Below, one piece after another: positions 16,752 to 25,504 of a DNA stretch of 43,152 bases. The stretch spans positions 1-43,152 of the forward strand of contig DUNO01000025.1 of the NCBI GenBank assembly GCA_012839295.1, given 5' to 3'. The stretch is from Clostridiales bacterium (GTDB lineage Bacteria > Bacillota > Clostridia > Lachnospirales > Lachnospiraceae). The notes under the pieces are model-generated. The model searched no databases, was not told the origin of the DNA, and saw only the letters and a list, made by a program, of their open reading frames with translations. The translations under genes were made by a program, and so were the position numbers. Within the stretch, counting starts at the first letter, position 1; each line of letters opens with the position of its first letter.

Positions 16752-18044
16752 ATGAAAAAGAAATTATTAGCAGCATTATTAGCAGGAGTCCTTGCGCTCA
16801 CAGCAGCTGGTTGTGCAGGCGGAAATAGCCAGCCTGATAAGAGCAAGGATTCTGTGAGTCAAGGGGCAGCAACGGGTGAAAAGCAGGATCTGGTTATTAT
16901 GATCACTAATCCTGGAGAGGTAAACAATGCTGTAGAGAAGAAACTAGTAGAAAAGCTGGGTGATAAGTATAATATCATAACGAAGACCTGGGATTCAGCA
17001 TCGGTAGAGCAGACCGTGAAAACAGCTGCCGCGGCGAATGAACAGATTGATCTGGTGCAATACTGGCCGAACCAGATGAATAGCTTCACGGAGGTAGGTA
17101 TCGCAACAGACCTGACCCCCTATATGGATGAGGAGTGGAAAGCAACGTTTAACGATGGCGTTCTGGATATTGGCACATATGATGGGAAACTTTATAATGT
17201 AGCCTATAAAACGGTGTATCCGGCAATGCTGGTTGATTTAGAAGTCACCAGGGCAGCAGGCATTAAAGATGAAGAAATCAAGGATCAGATGACATGGGAA
17301 GAGTTTTGTGATCTGTGCAGGAGAATTAAGGAGAACTCAGATGCTTCAGGAGCTGGAATTCCGGATACTTATGCTTGCTGGCTGACTAGAAATTCAGTAA
17401 TGCAGGTTTGGGATACGGACGAGGAGTTAGACAAATGGAATGCAGGAGAAGTGTCATTTAAGGATGAGCATATTGTAAAAGCGTTCGACCTGGTAAAGGA
17501 TGTGTTTGAAGAAGGACTTTTCTATCCGGGCGAGGGCGCTCTTGCCGTAACACAGGACCAACTTTATGGAGCAATCTCTTCCCACAAAGTGGGCTTTATA
17601 TTTGAACCTACTACTGCCATGAAAACAACCATTGATAATTCCGGGCTAAAAGAGTATAAGATTTGTGATTTTCCGGCCATGGGCAAGAATCCTACCAATG
17701 CTCTTTTGGGAGGCTGTGACGGATACTTCATTCCCACTAGCTCTAAAAATGTGGAAGGTGCCATTGAAGCCATGAAGTATCTTACCAGCGAAGAGATTAT
17801 GACGTTCCGCGCAGAAGGTGGACAGGTACCATGTGCCAAAATTGCGAGTGGGGCAAATGTAGATACATTCTTCATGGAGTCCATATCAAGATGCTCCAAT
17901 CAGATTTATCCTACAGAAATCATCAATGTAGGTGCTGAATTATCTGATTATATGCAGAATCAAATGCCTGCAAATTACATTTACAATGGGAAAGCGTCGT
18001 TGGATGAACTGGAAGAACTAAGACAAGCCGCAATAAATAAATAG
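16752..18044 (+). CDS. Sugar ABC transporter substrate-binding lipoprotein
   Basis: This is an extracellular solute-binding protein of family 1, 430 residues from ATG 16752, which AAGGAGAGG precedes by five to six bases; the in-frame TTG at 16731 is upstream of that site. A lipoprotein signal ends LTAAGC, with Cys21 to be lipidated. The mature protein starts with a flexible Gly/Ser/Asp/Lys-rich spacer. Motifs such as QIDLVQYWPNQMNSF and LTPYMDEEWKATFNDG are typical of oligosaccharide binders. It leads the operon with two permeases and a GH78 enzyme, so a rhamnosylated oligosaccharide is the probable ligand. A stem after its stop may favour higher expression than the permeases. Confidence 0.92.
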   Translation: MKKKLLAALLAGVLALTAAGCAGGNSQPDKSKDSVSQGAATGEKQDLVIMITNPGEVNNAVEKKLVEKLGDKYNIITKTWDSASVEQTVKTAAAANEQIDLVQYWPNQMNSFTEVGIATDLTPYMDEEWKATFNDGVLDIGTYDGKLYNVAYKTVYPAMLVDLEVTRAAGIKDEEIKDQMTWEEFCDLCRRIKENSDASGAGIPDTYACWLTRNSVMQVWDTDEELDKWNAGEVSFKDEHIVKAFDLVKDVFEEGLFYPGEGALAVTQDQLYGAISSHKVGFIFEPTTAMKTTIDNSGLKEYKICDFPAMGKNPTNALLGGCDGYFIPTSSKNVEGAIEAMKYLTSEEIMTFRAEGGQVPCAKIASGANVDTFFMESISRCSNQIYPTEIINVGAELSDYMQNQMPANYIYNGKASLDELEELRQAAINK

Positions 18045-18066
18045 TTTTATAAGGACTGGAATACTG

Positions 18067-18092
18067 CCTCAAAGAAACGGCATTTTTTGAGG
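18067..18092 (+). other. Intercistronic stem between binding protein and permease
   Basis: CCTCAAA (18067-18073) pairs with TTTGAGG (18086-18092), and neighbouring A/T bases can lengthen the stem. It lies 22 bases after the binding-protein stop. Such stems commonly protect the abundant upstream mRNA or cause partial termination. The T-run is inside the stem, so complete termination is unlikely. Confidence 0.5.
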
Positions 18093-18125
18093 TGGTATTT
18101 TTTGGACAAAAAAGGAGGAAAAACA

Positions 18126-19010
18126 TTGAGCAGTACAAGGAAATTACAGCTTATTGGCGGATTATTCAGCCTGCCGGCGTTGATTATCGTGACCTTTTCT
18201 ACGATCATTCCAGTCATTTGGAATATCGTTCTTAGCTTTTCGAAGTGGGATGGAATCACTTCTATGAGCTTTGTAGGAATTGAGAATTTTATAAAGGTAT
18301 TTTCAGATAAAGCAAGTATGAAAGCTATGGGATACTCTTTAGTGATTGCGGTGATAGCAACTGCGACTGCCATGTTTTTGGGGATTTTGCTTTCCTTGTT
18401 AATATATAAAGTGACAAAGGTAGAAGGCGCGCTGTTCCGGTTTGTATTCTATAGTCCGGTTATGCTTCCATTATCTGTAGTTGGCCTTTTGTTTACGTTG
18501 GTACTGGCCACAGATGAGGGGCTTTTGAATAACATTTTAGGATTGATAGGATTAGCCAATCTTCAAAATGCGTGGCTGGCAAAAAAAGGAATGGTATTGG
18601 TTGTAATTGGCCTGGTACAAGGCTGGAGAAGCAGTGGAACGGTAATGATGCTTGTATTTACAGGTATTATTGGATTACCTGTAGATCTCTTTGAATCATC
18701 AAAACTGGATGGAGCAACCTATCGCCAGGAAATACGTTATATTATCCTGCCGCTGGTAAAGCCGACGATTCAGCTGGCATTATCTATGTGTGTCATGAGT
18801 GCATTCAAAACTTATGATATCGTGTTTTCCATGACAGGGGGCGGTCCTGGAGATATATCAAAGACGGCGCCGCTGAAGATTTTAGAGCAGGCATTTATGT
18901 CCAATAAGTATGGCGTGGCGGCAGCGAACAGCGTGATTTATGCTGGAATTGTAATTACGATTTTAGCTATATTGAGAAAAGGAATAGGGGGCGAAAAGTA
19001 TGAGTACTAA
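18126..19010 (+). CDS. Sugar ABC transporter permease (MalF/UgpA type)
   Basis: This is an integral membrane permease, 294 residues from TTG 18126. This start is chosen because AGGAGG ends seven bases upstream; a TTG further upstream at 18087 lacks a ribosome site. Six membrane helices are evident, beginning LFSLPALIIVTFSTIIPVIW. The EAA loop that contacts the ATPase reads LFESSKLDGATYRQEIRYIILPLVKPT. It pairs with the next permease, which starts 11 bases before its stop. No ATPase gene is in the operon, so a shared MsmK-type ATPase elsewhere is expected. Confidence 0.92.
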   Translation: MSSTRKLQLIGGLFSLPALIIVTFSTIIPVIWNIVLSFSKWDGITSMSFVGIENFIKVFSDKASMKAMGYSLVIAVIATATAMFLGILLSLLIYKVTKVEGALFRFVFYSPVMLPLSVVGLLFTLVLATDEGLLNNILGLIGLANLQNAWLAKKGMVLVVIGLVQGWRSSGTVMMLVFTGIIGLPVDLFESSKLDGATYRQEIRYIILPLVKPTIQLALSMCVMSAFKTYDIVFSMTGGGPGDISKTAPLKILEQAFMSNKYGVAAANSVIYAGIVITILAILRKGIGGEKYEY

Positions 19011-19839
19011 AAAGATGAAGGTATTTCCGGTCATAAGCCGTATCATTCTTATTTCCCTGGTCGTTGTATGGATTTATCCAATCCTCTTTTCCCTTCAGAC
19101 ATCCTTTAAAACATTGGATGAGTTTTTTGCAAACATATGGGCATTACCAATGGGAATCAGCTTACAGAACTTTGCAAAAGCTTTTGTACAAGGTCATATT
19201 GGAGAATATTTTTTCAATAGTATCGTTATTGCCTTCATATCATTAATCAGTATCGAAATCATCTCTGTTATGGCGGCATATGCATTGGCGAGGCTCAAAA
19301 TTCCCTTTGCGGGCCTAATTATTATTTTGTGTTTTGCGATTCAGCTGCTCCCGACAGAAACGATTATTATACCGTTATATATGATGATGTCAAAATTGGG
19401 TTTTCTTAAAATTCAGTATATTGCCATTGTGTTAGCCTATGTGGGCTGGTCAATACCTGGAACTACGATTATTTTAAAAAATTTCTTTGATACCGTTCCC
19501 AAGGAATTATTAGAGGCTGCAAGAATAGACGGTTCGGGTGAAATAAGAAATCTGTTTAAAGTGGTATTGCCATTGATGAAAGGAGCATTGTCTACATGCA
19601 TTGTTATGAATTTTACTTTTGTGTGGGGAGAATTAATGTGGGCAAAGACTGCTACACTGACTACTACGAGAGGATTGCCCTTGACGGTGGGACTTATGAA
19701 CTTCAAAGGGGAATTTGGAACTGACTGGCCACTTTTGTGTGCTGCTATCTGTATGATTATTATTCCATTGTATGTGGTATTCCTGTTCTTACAGAAATAT
19801 TTCGTATCCTCATTGACAGCTGGCGGTGTAAAAGGTTAA
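19000..19839 (+). CDS. Sugar ABC transporter permease (MalG/UgpE type)
   Basis: This is the second permease of the importer, 279 residues, with six membrane helices. It is recognisable by YPILFSLQTSFKTLDEF near the N-terminus and the EAA loop ELLEAARIDGSGEIRNLFKVVLPL. The start ATG 19000 overlaps the end of the first permease gene by 11 bases, with GGGGGCGAAA as ribosome site. The gene is followed after 66 bases by the GH78 enzyme, with no terminator between, so uptake and hydrolysis are co-expressed. Confidence 0.92.
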   Translation: MSTKKMKVFPVISRIILISLVVVWIYPILFSLQTSFKTLDEFFANIWALPMGISLQNFAKAFVQGHIGEYFFNSIVIAFISLISIEIISVMAAYALARLKIPFAGLIIILCFAIQLLPTETIIIPLYMMMSKLGFLKIQYIAIVLAYVGWSIPGTTIILKNFFDTVPKELLEAARIDGSGEIRNLFKVVLPLMKGALSTCIVMNFTFVWGELMWAKTATLTTTRGLPLTVGLMNFKGEFGTDWPLLCAAICMIIIPLYVVFLFLQKYFVSSLTAGGVKG

Positions 19840-19905
19840 ATAGTAACGGAGGCAGCAGGTGCAAAAAAATAAATAACTAAGAATTTCTCGGAGGGATGGA
19901 TTGAA

Positions 19906-22725
19906 ATGAAAATACATAGTATGAAAATAAACCATATAGAAAAACCAATGGGATATCTTTATAAAACAATAACAGCAAGCTACATTGTAGATTGTGAAAA
20001 AGGAAAGTATCAGGAGGCGGCCCAGATACTTGTAAGTGATAGTAAGGAGTTTCATAATATTCTCTTTGATTCGGGGCGCTCCAGGGAAGTTCTAGGTGTT
20101 GGAACGAGGATCGATTTTCCATTAGAACCAAGAAGGCGTTATTATTGGAAGGTCAAGGTGTGGAATGACCTGGGGGAGTGCGAAGAGAGTGACTCATCCT
20201 GGTTTGAGACTGGACTTATGGAGCAAGGGTTTCAGGGCAGTTGTATTTCACCGGATTTAGACGAAACTGTTCAGCCGGTATTTGTAAAGGAGTTCTTTCT
20301 GGAGGAAAAGATAGATCAAGCCCGGCTTTATCTGACCTGCCTGGGAGTCTATGAGGCCTTCCTCAATGGAAAGCGCATAGGGGATGAGATACTTGCTCCG
20401 GGGATTACCGTATACAACCATTACGTACAATACCAAACCTACGATGTTACGAGCTTGCTCGTCGTAGGGACAAACCGGCTGGAAATCTCGGCGGGAAATG
20501 GCTGGTATAAAGGATTGTATGGCTATCGCCAGAACGACAATTACCGAAAAGGGAAAAGCTTTGAATTGCTGGCGGATTTATATGTTAATGATGAGCTTAA
20601 AATTTGTTCGGATTTAACTTGGAAAATTAAGAAAAATAGAATCATGTTCAGCGATATGTATGACGGTGAAATTCAAGATACAACACTTAAAGATACAGAG
20701 GAATATCCTGTAAAACTTGGAAAGCTTGATAAAACCGTGGTAAAAGACCGCTTGGGACTTCCGATAAGAGTAAAAGAAAGGATTCAGCCGGTTGCAGTCC
20801 TTCAAACACCGAATGGGGAGACTGTACTTGATATGGGGCAGAATATGGTCGGCTGGGTTGCCTTTACATGCCGGGAAAAGGCAGGAAGTAAGGTGAGCTT
20901 AGAGCATGGGGAAGTACTGCAAAATGGGTGCTTCTATAATGGGAATTACAGAACCGCAAAAGCCAGATTTGACTACATATCGAATGGAATAGAGGAGGAG
21001 GTACGCCCCCGGCTTTGTTTTTTTGGCTTTCGTTATGTTAGATTGACCGGCTTTACAGAAGTGCACTTGGCGGACTTTAAAGGGGAGGTTGTATATACCG
21101 ACCTGGAGAGAACTGGGTATATGCGAACCGGAAATTCAAGAATTAACCAATTGATTTCAAACATTTTATGGAGCCAAAAAGGAAATTTTTTAGATATTCC
21201 AACAGACTGTCCACAAAGAGATGAGAAAATGGGTTGGACTGGGGATGCCCAAATGTTTGCGGGAACTGCAGCATTGAACATGGATTGTTATGGATTTTTC
21301 CGTAAATATTTAAATGATATTTCATTAGAGCAGATTGATACGGGAGGATTAGTTCCCCAGATTGTGCCTTCTGTAGGGCGGAATGAACGAACCTCCGCAG
21401 CATGGGGAGATGCAGCGCTTATAATTCCTTGGACGCTGTATCGCTATTATGGGGATGCCAGTATTTTGGAAGAACAATACGAGAGCATGAAGGCTTGGAT
21501 TACCTATATCGACAAGCAGAATGAAGAGCACAAAACAAATCCTGATTTATGGCAGAACGGATTCCACTATGGAGATTGGCTGGCACTTGATGGAGGATAT
21601 TATCATATGCCGACAGGCGGAACCGATGTTTATTATATTTCGAGTGCTTATTTTTATTATTCTACGGTGATTTTGAAAGAAACTGCTCAAATTTTGGGCA
21701 AACAGGAAGACTTTAGAATATATCAGGAAAAAGCAGATCGTATTAGAAATGCAATAATAAAAGAGTTCTTTACTGGAAATGGGAAATTAAGCATTGATAC
21801 ACAATCGGCCTATATCGTTGCCGTGGTATTTGGAATTGTCAAAGAACAGGAACAGCTGGAAACCATTAAGGATCAATTTCTGCTTCGGTTCAGAAAAGAC
21901 GGATACCGCTTAAAAACGGGATTCGTGGGAACGCCCTTTATCATGAAAATGTTATCTGTCTGTAATCGCAGCGATCTCGCATTTCAGCTATTGCTAAATG
22001 AAGAGTATCCAGGCTGGCTTTACCCTGTGAAATTGGGAGCTACCACGATGTGGGAACGATGGGATGCCTTAAATCCGGACGGCAGCATGAGTGATAGTGG
22101 GATGAATTCCCTGAACCATTATGTGAACGGTTCGGTGCAGGAATGGATGTACTGCCATATGGCGGGAATAGAACCTGTAAATGAACAGAATGGAGGAGCA
22201 GGCTTTAAACAAGTCTTAATTCATCCCCATATCCATCCAGAGATAAAATGGATGGATACGAATCTTCAGACGTCGGCGGGAAGGTACAGTATTTATTGGG
22301 AAATCGATGAGGAGGAGAAGCTTTTATTGAGATGCCAAATCCCATTTGATGCAAAAGCCCAGATTGTGCTTCCTTCACCAGTTGGAGAAGTGATAATAAA
22401 TGGAGAAAAATGCGATTATCAACCGGGAGATGCCATTTGCGCAGATGCGGGAAGGTGGCAGTTTGAATATCAGCTTTCCAAGGATTATCGTCCTTATTAT
22501 AGTTTGGAAGACAGTGTGAAGGAGCTGGTAAAAAATCCGCAGGTAAGAGAGTATTTATATGAGAAGGCACCAATGCTGGTATACACAGATAAAGCGGATA
22601 TTCAGAATATGACACTTAAGGAAATGTCTAAGCTGCCGTTCTTTTTAGGGATTGGAACCCGGCTCGGTCTTGACCAGGCTGTACTGGAAGAAATGGAACA
22701 ATACATTTCCAGGATTCCGAAGTAA
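19906..22725 (+). CDS. GH78 alpha-L-rhamnosidase
   Basis: This 939-residue family 78 enzyme releases terminal alpha-L-rhamnose with inversion. Several beta-sandwich domains (about 1-390) include the rhamnosidase N-terminal and concanavalin-like parts. The (alpha/alpha)6 barrel (about 400-760) carries the hallmark DCPQRDEKMGWTGDAQ from Asp434, then FHYGDWLALDGG and TTMWERWDAL with Glu717, a candidate catalytic base. A C-terminal sandwich and an extra tail (about 860-939, with LKEMSKLPFFLGIG) end the protein. There is no signal peptide, so it acts on imported material. The start ATG 19906 follows GGAGGGA. As the last gene of the ABC operon, it predicts uptake of rhamnogalacturonan pieces, rhamnosylated flavonoids or similar compounds. 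Confidence 0.93.
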   Translation: MKIHSMKINHIEKPMGYLYKTITASYIVDCEKGKYQEAAQILVSDSKEFHNILFDSGRSREVLGVGTRIDFPLEPRRRYYWKVKVWNDLGECEESDSSWFETGLMEQGFQGSCISPDLDETVQPVFVKEFFLEEKIDQARLYLTCLGVYEAFLNGKRIGDEILAPGITVYNHYVQYQTYDVTSLLVVGTNRLEISAGNGWYKGLYGYRQNDNYRKGKSFELLADLYVNDELKICSDLTWKIKKNRIMFSDMYDGEIQDTTLKDTEEYPVKLGKLDKTVVKDRLGLPIRVKERIQPVAVLQTPNGETVLDMGQNMVGWVAFTCREKAGSKVSLEHGEVLQNGCFYNGNYRTAKARFDYISNGIEEEVRPRLCFFGFRYVRLTGFTEVHLADFKGEVVYTDLERTGYMRTGNSRINQLISNILWSQKGNFLDIPTDCPQRDEKMGWTGDAQMFAGTAALNMDCYGFFRKYLNDISLEQIDTGGLVPQIVPSVGRNERTSAAWGDAALIIPWTLYRYYGDASILEEQYESMKAWITYIDKQNEEHKTNPDLWQNGFHYGDWLALDGGYYHMPTGGTDVYYISSAYFYYSTVILKETAQILGKQEDFRIYQEKADRIRNAIIKEFFTGNGKLSIDTQSAYIVAVVFGIVKEQEQLETIKDQFLLRFRKDGYRLKTGFVGTPFIMKMLSVCNRSDLAFQLLLNEEYPGWLYPVKLGATTMWERWDALNPDGSMSDSGMNSLNHYVNGSVQEWMYCHMAGIEPVNEQNGGAGFKQVLIHPHIHPEIKWMDTNLQTSAGRYSIYWEIDEEEKLLLRCQIPFDAKAQIVLPSPVGEVIINGEKCDYQPGDAICADAGRWQFEYQLSKDYRPYYSLEDSVKELVKNPQVREYLYEKAPMLVYTDKADIQNMTLKEMSKLPFFLGIGTRLGLDQAVLEEMEQYISRIPK

Positions 22726-22823
22726 ATACAAAAGAAAATCCTATGGATGTGCTAAATATCCTTTAAGACCTATCAATAGACCTCATTACAATAAATAGAA
22801 TAGAATTTCAATACAGAATGCGC

Positions 22824-22852
22824 TTGCACAATGGCATACGGAAGAGTAAAAT
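22824..22852 (+). promoter_or_regulatory. Sigma-A promoter of the SIMPL-domain gene
   Basis: TTGCAC (22824-22829) and TAAAAT (22847-22852) have a 17-base spacer. The predicted start near 22859 gives a leader of about 35 bases. A possible second -10 (TACAAT, 22787-22792) lies upstream with a poor -35. Confidence 0.65.
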
Positions 22853-22894
22853 ATAACATGATAATGGGAATACGGAAGGATAAGGGGATAAGAT

Positions 22895-23641
22895 ATGAAC
22901 GAGAATAAACATAGGACAATCGGCAACATTATTGTTGCCCTGATATTGACGATGGGGATAATAGCTGCATCGCTTATAGGGGTAAACGGGCTGGTGAAGA
23001 TTAAGAGCGCCAGAACGAGCCTTGTGGTAACGGGCTCGGCGAAGCAGCAGATTACCTCGGATTTAATTGTCTGGAGCGGATATTTTAATTCAAAGTCACC
23101 TGTTTTAACGGATGCTTACACGAAGCTGGAGACAGACAGGGATAAGGTTAAGAAGTATCTGGTAAGTCAGGGGATCGGGGAGGATGAACTGGTATTTTCC
23201 TCTATTACTACTTCACTTTATTATGTTTATAATGAGTATGGTGTCAGCACGAACGAGGTTGATTACTATGACTTGAGCCAGACAGTGACGATAAGGTCAA
23301 GTGCAATCGATAAGGTGACGGAGATATCAAGGAATGCTACGGTGCTGCTTAACGATGGGGTACAGTTCCAGTCCTATGAACCACAGTATATCTATACGAA
23401 GCTGGCAGATTTGAAGGTAACCATGCTCGCAGAAGCAACAAAGGATGCCAAAAAACGGGCGGAGATGATTGCTGAGAATGCAGGCAGCAAATTAGGGTCC
23501 CTGACCTATGCGGATATGGGTGTAATGCAGATAACACCACTATATTCGAATGAGATATCGGATTGGGGCATCAATGATACCTCCTCCCTGGAGAAGGAGA
23601 TTACGGCGGTAGTCCATTGTACCTTTGAAATTGACAAGTAA
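22895..23641 (+). CDS. SIMPL (DUF541) domain membrane-anchored protein
   Basis: This 248-residue protein has one N-terminal membrane helix (about 10-32, GNIIVALILTMGIIAASLIG), placing the rest outside the membrane. The SIMPL/DUF541 domain (about 38-248) is recognised by LVVTGSAKQQITSDLIVWSG, the central VTIRS strand, ATKDAKKRAEMIAENAGSKLG and a C-terminal VHCTFEID strand. Members include BP26-like outer-surface proteins that form ring-like oligomers; the function in Firmicutes is unknown. The gene is monocistronic, with its own promoter and a strong terminator. The start ATG 22895 follows AAGGATAAGGGG. Confidence 0.85.
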   Translation: MNENKHRTIGNIIVALILTMGIIAASLIGVNGLVKIKSARTSLVVTGSAKQQITSDLIVWSGYFNSKSPVLTDAYTKLETDRDKVKKYLVSQGIGEDELVFSSITTSLYYVYNEYGVSTNEVDYYDLSQTVTIRSSAIDKVTEISRNATVLLNDGVQFQSYEPQYIYTKLADLKVTMLAEATKDAKKRAEMIAENAGSKLGSLTYADMGVMQITPLYSNEISDWGINDTSSLEKEITAVVHCTFEIDK

Positions 23642-23660
23642 AAGAAGAGTATTACCAGGG

Positions 23661-23693
23661 AATGCATAGAAACGGTTGTTTCTATGCATTTTT
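23661..23693 (+). terminator. Intrinsic terminator of the SIMPL gene
   Basis: AATGCATAGAAA (23661-23672) and TTTCTATGCATT (23679-23690) form a perfect 12-bp stem with loop CGGTTG, followed by TTTAG. It lies 20 bases after the stop codon. Confidence 0.9.
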
Positions 23694-23741
23694 AGTATTA
23701 TACTAAGAGGAAAGGATAAAAACGGACAAGGGAGGATGGTC

Positions 23742-23804
23742 ATGTATTCAGTAAATAAATTATATAAAAAAGTCTTGGCAGAAGTGATCGGTGAGGGCAG
23801 GTAG
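23742..23804 (+). CDS. 20-codon small ORF abutting trmO (candidate leader peptide)
   Basis: ATG 23742 lies eight bases after GGGAGGA, a better ribosome site than that of trmO itself. It encodes MYSVNKLYKKVLAEVIGEGR and stops at TAG 23802-23804, a single base before the trmO ATG at 23806. The arrangement fits translational coupling: ribosomes finishing the small ORF would reinitiate on trmO. The peptide is basic and amphipathic, with no signal or membrane segment, and I recognise no homologue. It could instead be the remnant of a longer gene. The evidence is position and ribosome site only. Confidence 0.5.
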   Translation: MYSVNKLYKKVLAEVIGEGR

Positions 23805-23805
23805 C

Positions 23806-24498
23806 ATGCGGGAAAAGGCAGACAATTTTCATATTATTGCGCGGATCTACACGGATTTCCCTGAGAAATTCGGGATCCCAAGGCAGAGTAATCTCGTGGA
23901 TTCCCTAAAGGCAAAGATAATATTTGAGCCCCATTACCGGAATCCGGACGCGGTACGGGGACTGGAGGGCTTTTCCCACATCTGGCTGATCTGGGGCTTT
24001 CTTGACACGAAGCGTGATTCCTGGGCGCCAATGGTGAAGCCCCCGCGCCTTGGAGGAAACAGGAGAATGGGGGTTTTCGCTACCCGTTCACCCTTCCGGC
24101 CAAATCCCATCGGTCTTTCCTCTGTGAGGCTGGAGCTGGTTGAGCTGCACCCGGAGCTGGGGCCGGTGCTGTATGTGGCCGGTGCGGATTTGATGGACCG
24201 GACGCCGATTTATGATATTAAGCCCTATCTGGCCTATACGGACAGCCATCCGGAGGCGATGGGGGGATTTGCGGATCCGGTGAAGGATTATGGCCTAAAG
24301 GTGGATTTTCCGGAGGAATTGCTGGAAATTATTCCAAGGCAGCATCATGAAGCACTCTATGGGGTGCTGGAGCATGACCCGAGACCTTCCTACCAGGATG
24401 ACCCGGAGCGGATCTATGGCTTAAGCTTTGCAGGCTATAATATCAGGTTCACTGTGAAAGAGGGTAAATTGACCGTATGTGAGGTTACTTTCATGTGA
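23806..24498 (+). CDS. trmO: tRNA m6t6A37 methyltransferase TrmO (TsaA-like)
   Basis: This 230-residue protein of the TrmO/YaeB/TsaA family N6-methylates t6A37 in ANN-decoding tRNAs with S-adenosylmethionine. Motifs include LEGFSHIWLIWGF, MGVFATRSPFRPNPIGLSS (the family signature), GADLMDRTPIYDIKPYLAY and, near the end, IYGLSFAGYNIRF. Length is normal for the two-domain form. ATG 23806 is chosen; GTG 23791 is in frame but lies inside the small upstream ORF and has no separate ribosome site. No other tRNA gene is nearby. Confidence 0.92.
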   Translation: MREKADNFHIIARIYTDFPEKFGIPRQSNLVDSLKAKIIFEPHYRNPDAVRGLEGFSHIWLIWGFLDTKRDSWAPMVKPPRLGGNRRMGVFATRSPFRPNPIGLSSVRLELVELHPELGPVLYVAGADLMDRTPIYDIKPYLAYTDSHPEAMGGFADPVKDYGLKVDFPEELLEIIPRQHHEALYGVLEHDPRPSYQDDPERIYGLSFAGYNIRFTVKEGKLTVCEVTFM

Positions 24499-24547
24499 TA
24501 GCACAATAATGAGCCATGAATCAGGCGAAAGATTGTGTTAAAGACAG

Positions 24548-24576
24548 TTGATTTCAATATAAGAAATCATTACAAT
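24548..24576 (+). promoter_or_regulatory. Sigma-A promoter of the TSUP transporter gene
   Basis: TTGATT (24548-24553) and TACAAT (24571-24576) are separated by 17 bases, 52 bases before the start codon of the permease gene. Confidence 0.7.
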
Positions 24577-24628
24577 AAATAAAATATTATGTTTAGGATA
24601 ATACATTTAAATAAGACGGAGATGGGCT

Positions 24629-25384
24629 ATGGACATTTTAGGAATTGATTTGGGCTTGGTACAGTGGTTGGCGGTAATATTGGCGGCGTTTTTAGTAGGC
24701 TTTTCAAAGACGGGAATTGGCGGGGTTATGATGCTGGCAATTCCGATCCTTGCAGGTGTCTTCGGAGGGAAGGATTCCACGGGCATTATGCTTCCGATGC
24801 TGATTGTCGGGGATATCTTTGCCATCTTCTATTATAACCGGAGTGCGGAGTGGAAAAATGTAATCACCCCCTTGCCCTCAGCTTTGATTGGCCTGGGCGT
24901 TGGTGTTGTCATTGGAAATTATATCAATGATAATACCTTTGTTAAGATGATAGGCATCATTGTGTTGTTCTGTCTGGCAGTCCTGATTTACACAGAAATG
25001 AAGGGTCAGGATTTTGTAGTACCCAATGCGCCCTGGTTTTACATAACCGTGGGGATCCTAAGCGGATTTGCTTCCATGATTGGAAATGCAGCAGGCCCCA
25101 TTTTCAGTGTATATTTGTTAGCCCTCGGGTTTAAGAAAAATAATTTTATGGGCATCAATGCCTGGTTTTTCTTTATCATCAATCTGTCCAAGGTACCGTT
25201 GCAGATATTTTTTTGGCACAATATCGGAGCCACCTCTTTAATAACCACGGCTATTATGATTCCGGTAATTACCCTGGGTGCGGTTCTGGGAGCCATTGTC
25301 CTGAAAAAAATCAATGAGAAATATTTTCGTTATCTTGTCATTGGAATGACTGCAATTGCCGCATTGAAGCTGTTAATAAAGTAA
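24629..25384 (+). CDS. TSUP (TauE/SafE) family membrane transporter
   Basis: This 251-residue permease has about eight hydrophobic segments in two related halves, each opening with a Gly-rich helix: LAAFLVGFSKTGIGGVMML in the first and GILSGFASMIGNAAGPIFSVYLL in the second. The TSUP family moves sulfite, sulfoacetate, taurine-derived or other organosulfur anions, generally as an exporter or anion carrier. The substrate is not deducible here because no sulfur genes flank it. The start ATG 24629 follows GGAGATGG. The gene is alone between two promoters. Confidence 0.88.
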   Translation: MDILGIDLGLVQWLAVILAAFLVGFSKTGIGGVMMLAIPILAGVFGGKDSTGIMLPMLIVGDIFAIFYYNRSAEWKNVITPLPSALIGLGVGVVIGNYINDNTFVKMIGIIVLFCLAVLIYTEMKGQDFVVPNAPWFYITVGILSGFASMIGNAAGPIFSVYLLALGFKKNNFMGINAWFFFIINLSKVPLQIFFWHNIGATSLITTAIMIPVITLGAVLGAIVLKKINEKYFRYLVIGMTAIAALKLLIK

Positions 25385-25464
25385 TGAAAAGATACAATAT
25401 GGGGGATTATTACATAGTCAGGAGTAAAAAGTTACGCAAACTATGTGGTAGTCCTTTTATGTTA

Positions 25465-25473
25465 TGATATAAT
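25465..25473 (+). promoter_or_regulatory. Extended -10 promoter before acnA
   Basis: TGATATAAT (25465-25473) is a TGn-TATAAT element 31 bases before the acnA start. The matching -35 (about 25445-25450, GTGGTA) is weak, which suggests an activator or reliance on the extended -10. I see no clear Rex or CcpA palindrome overlapping it. Confidence 0.55.
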
Positions 25474-25504
25474 GAATAAAAATAATAAATGGAAGGTGAT
25501 GATT

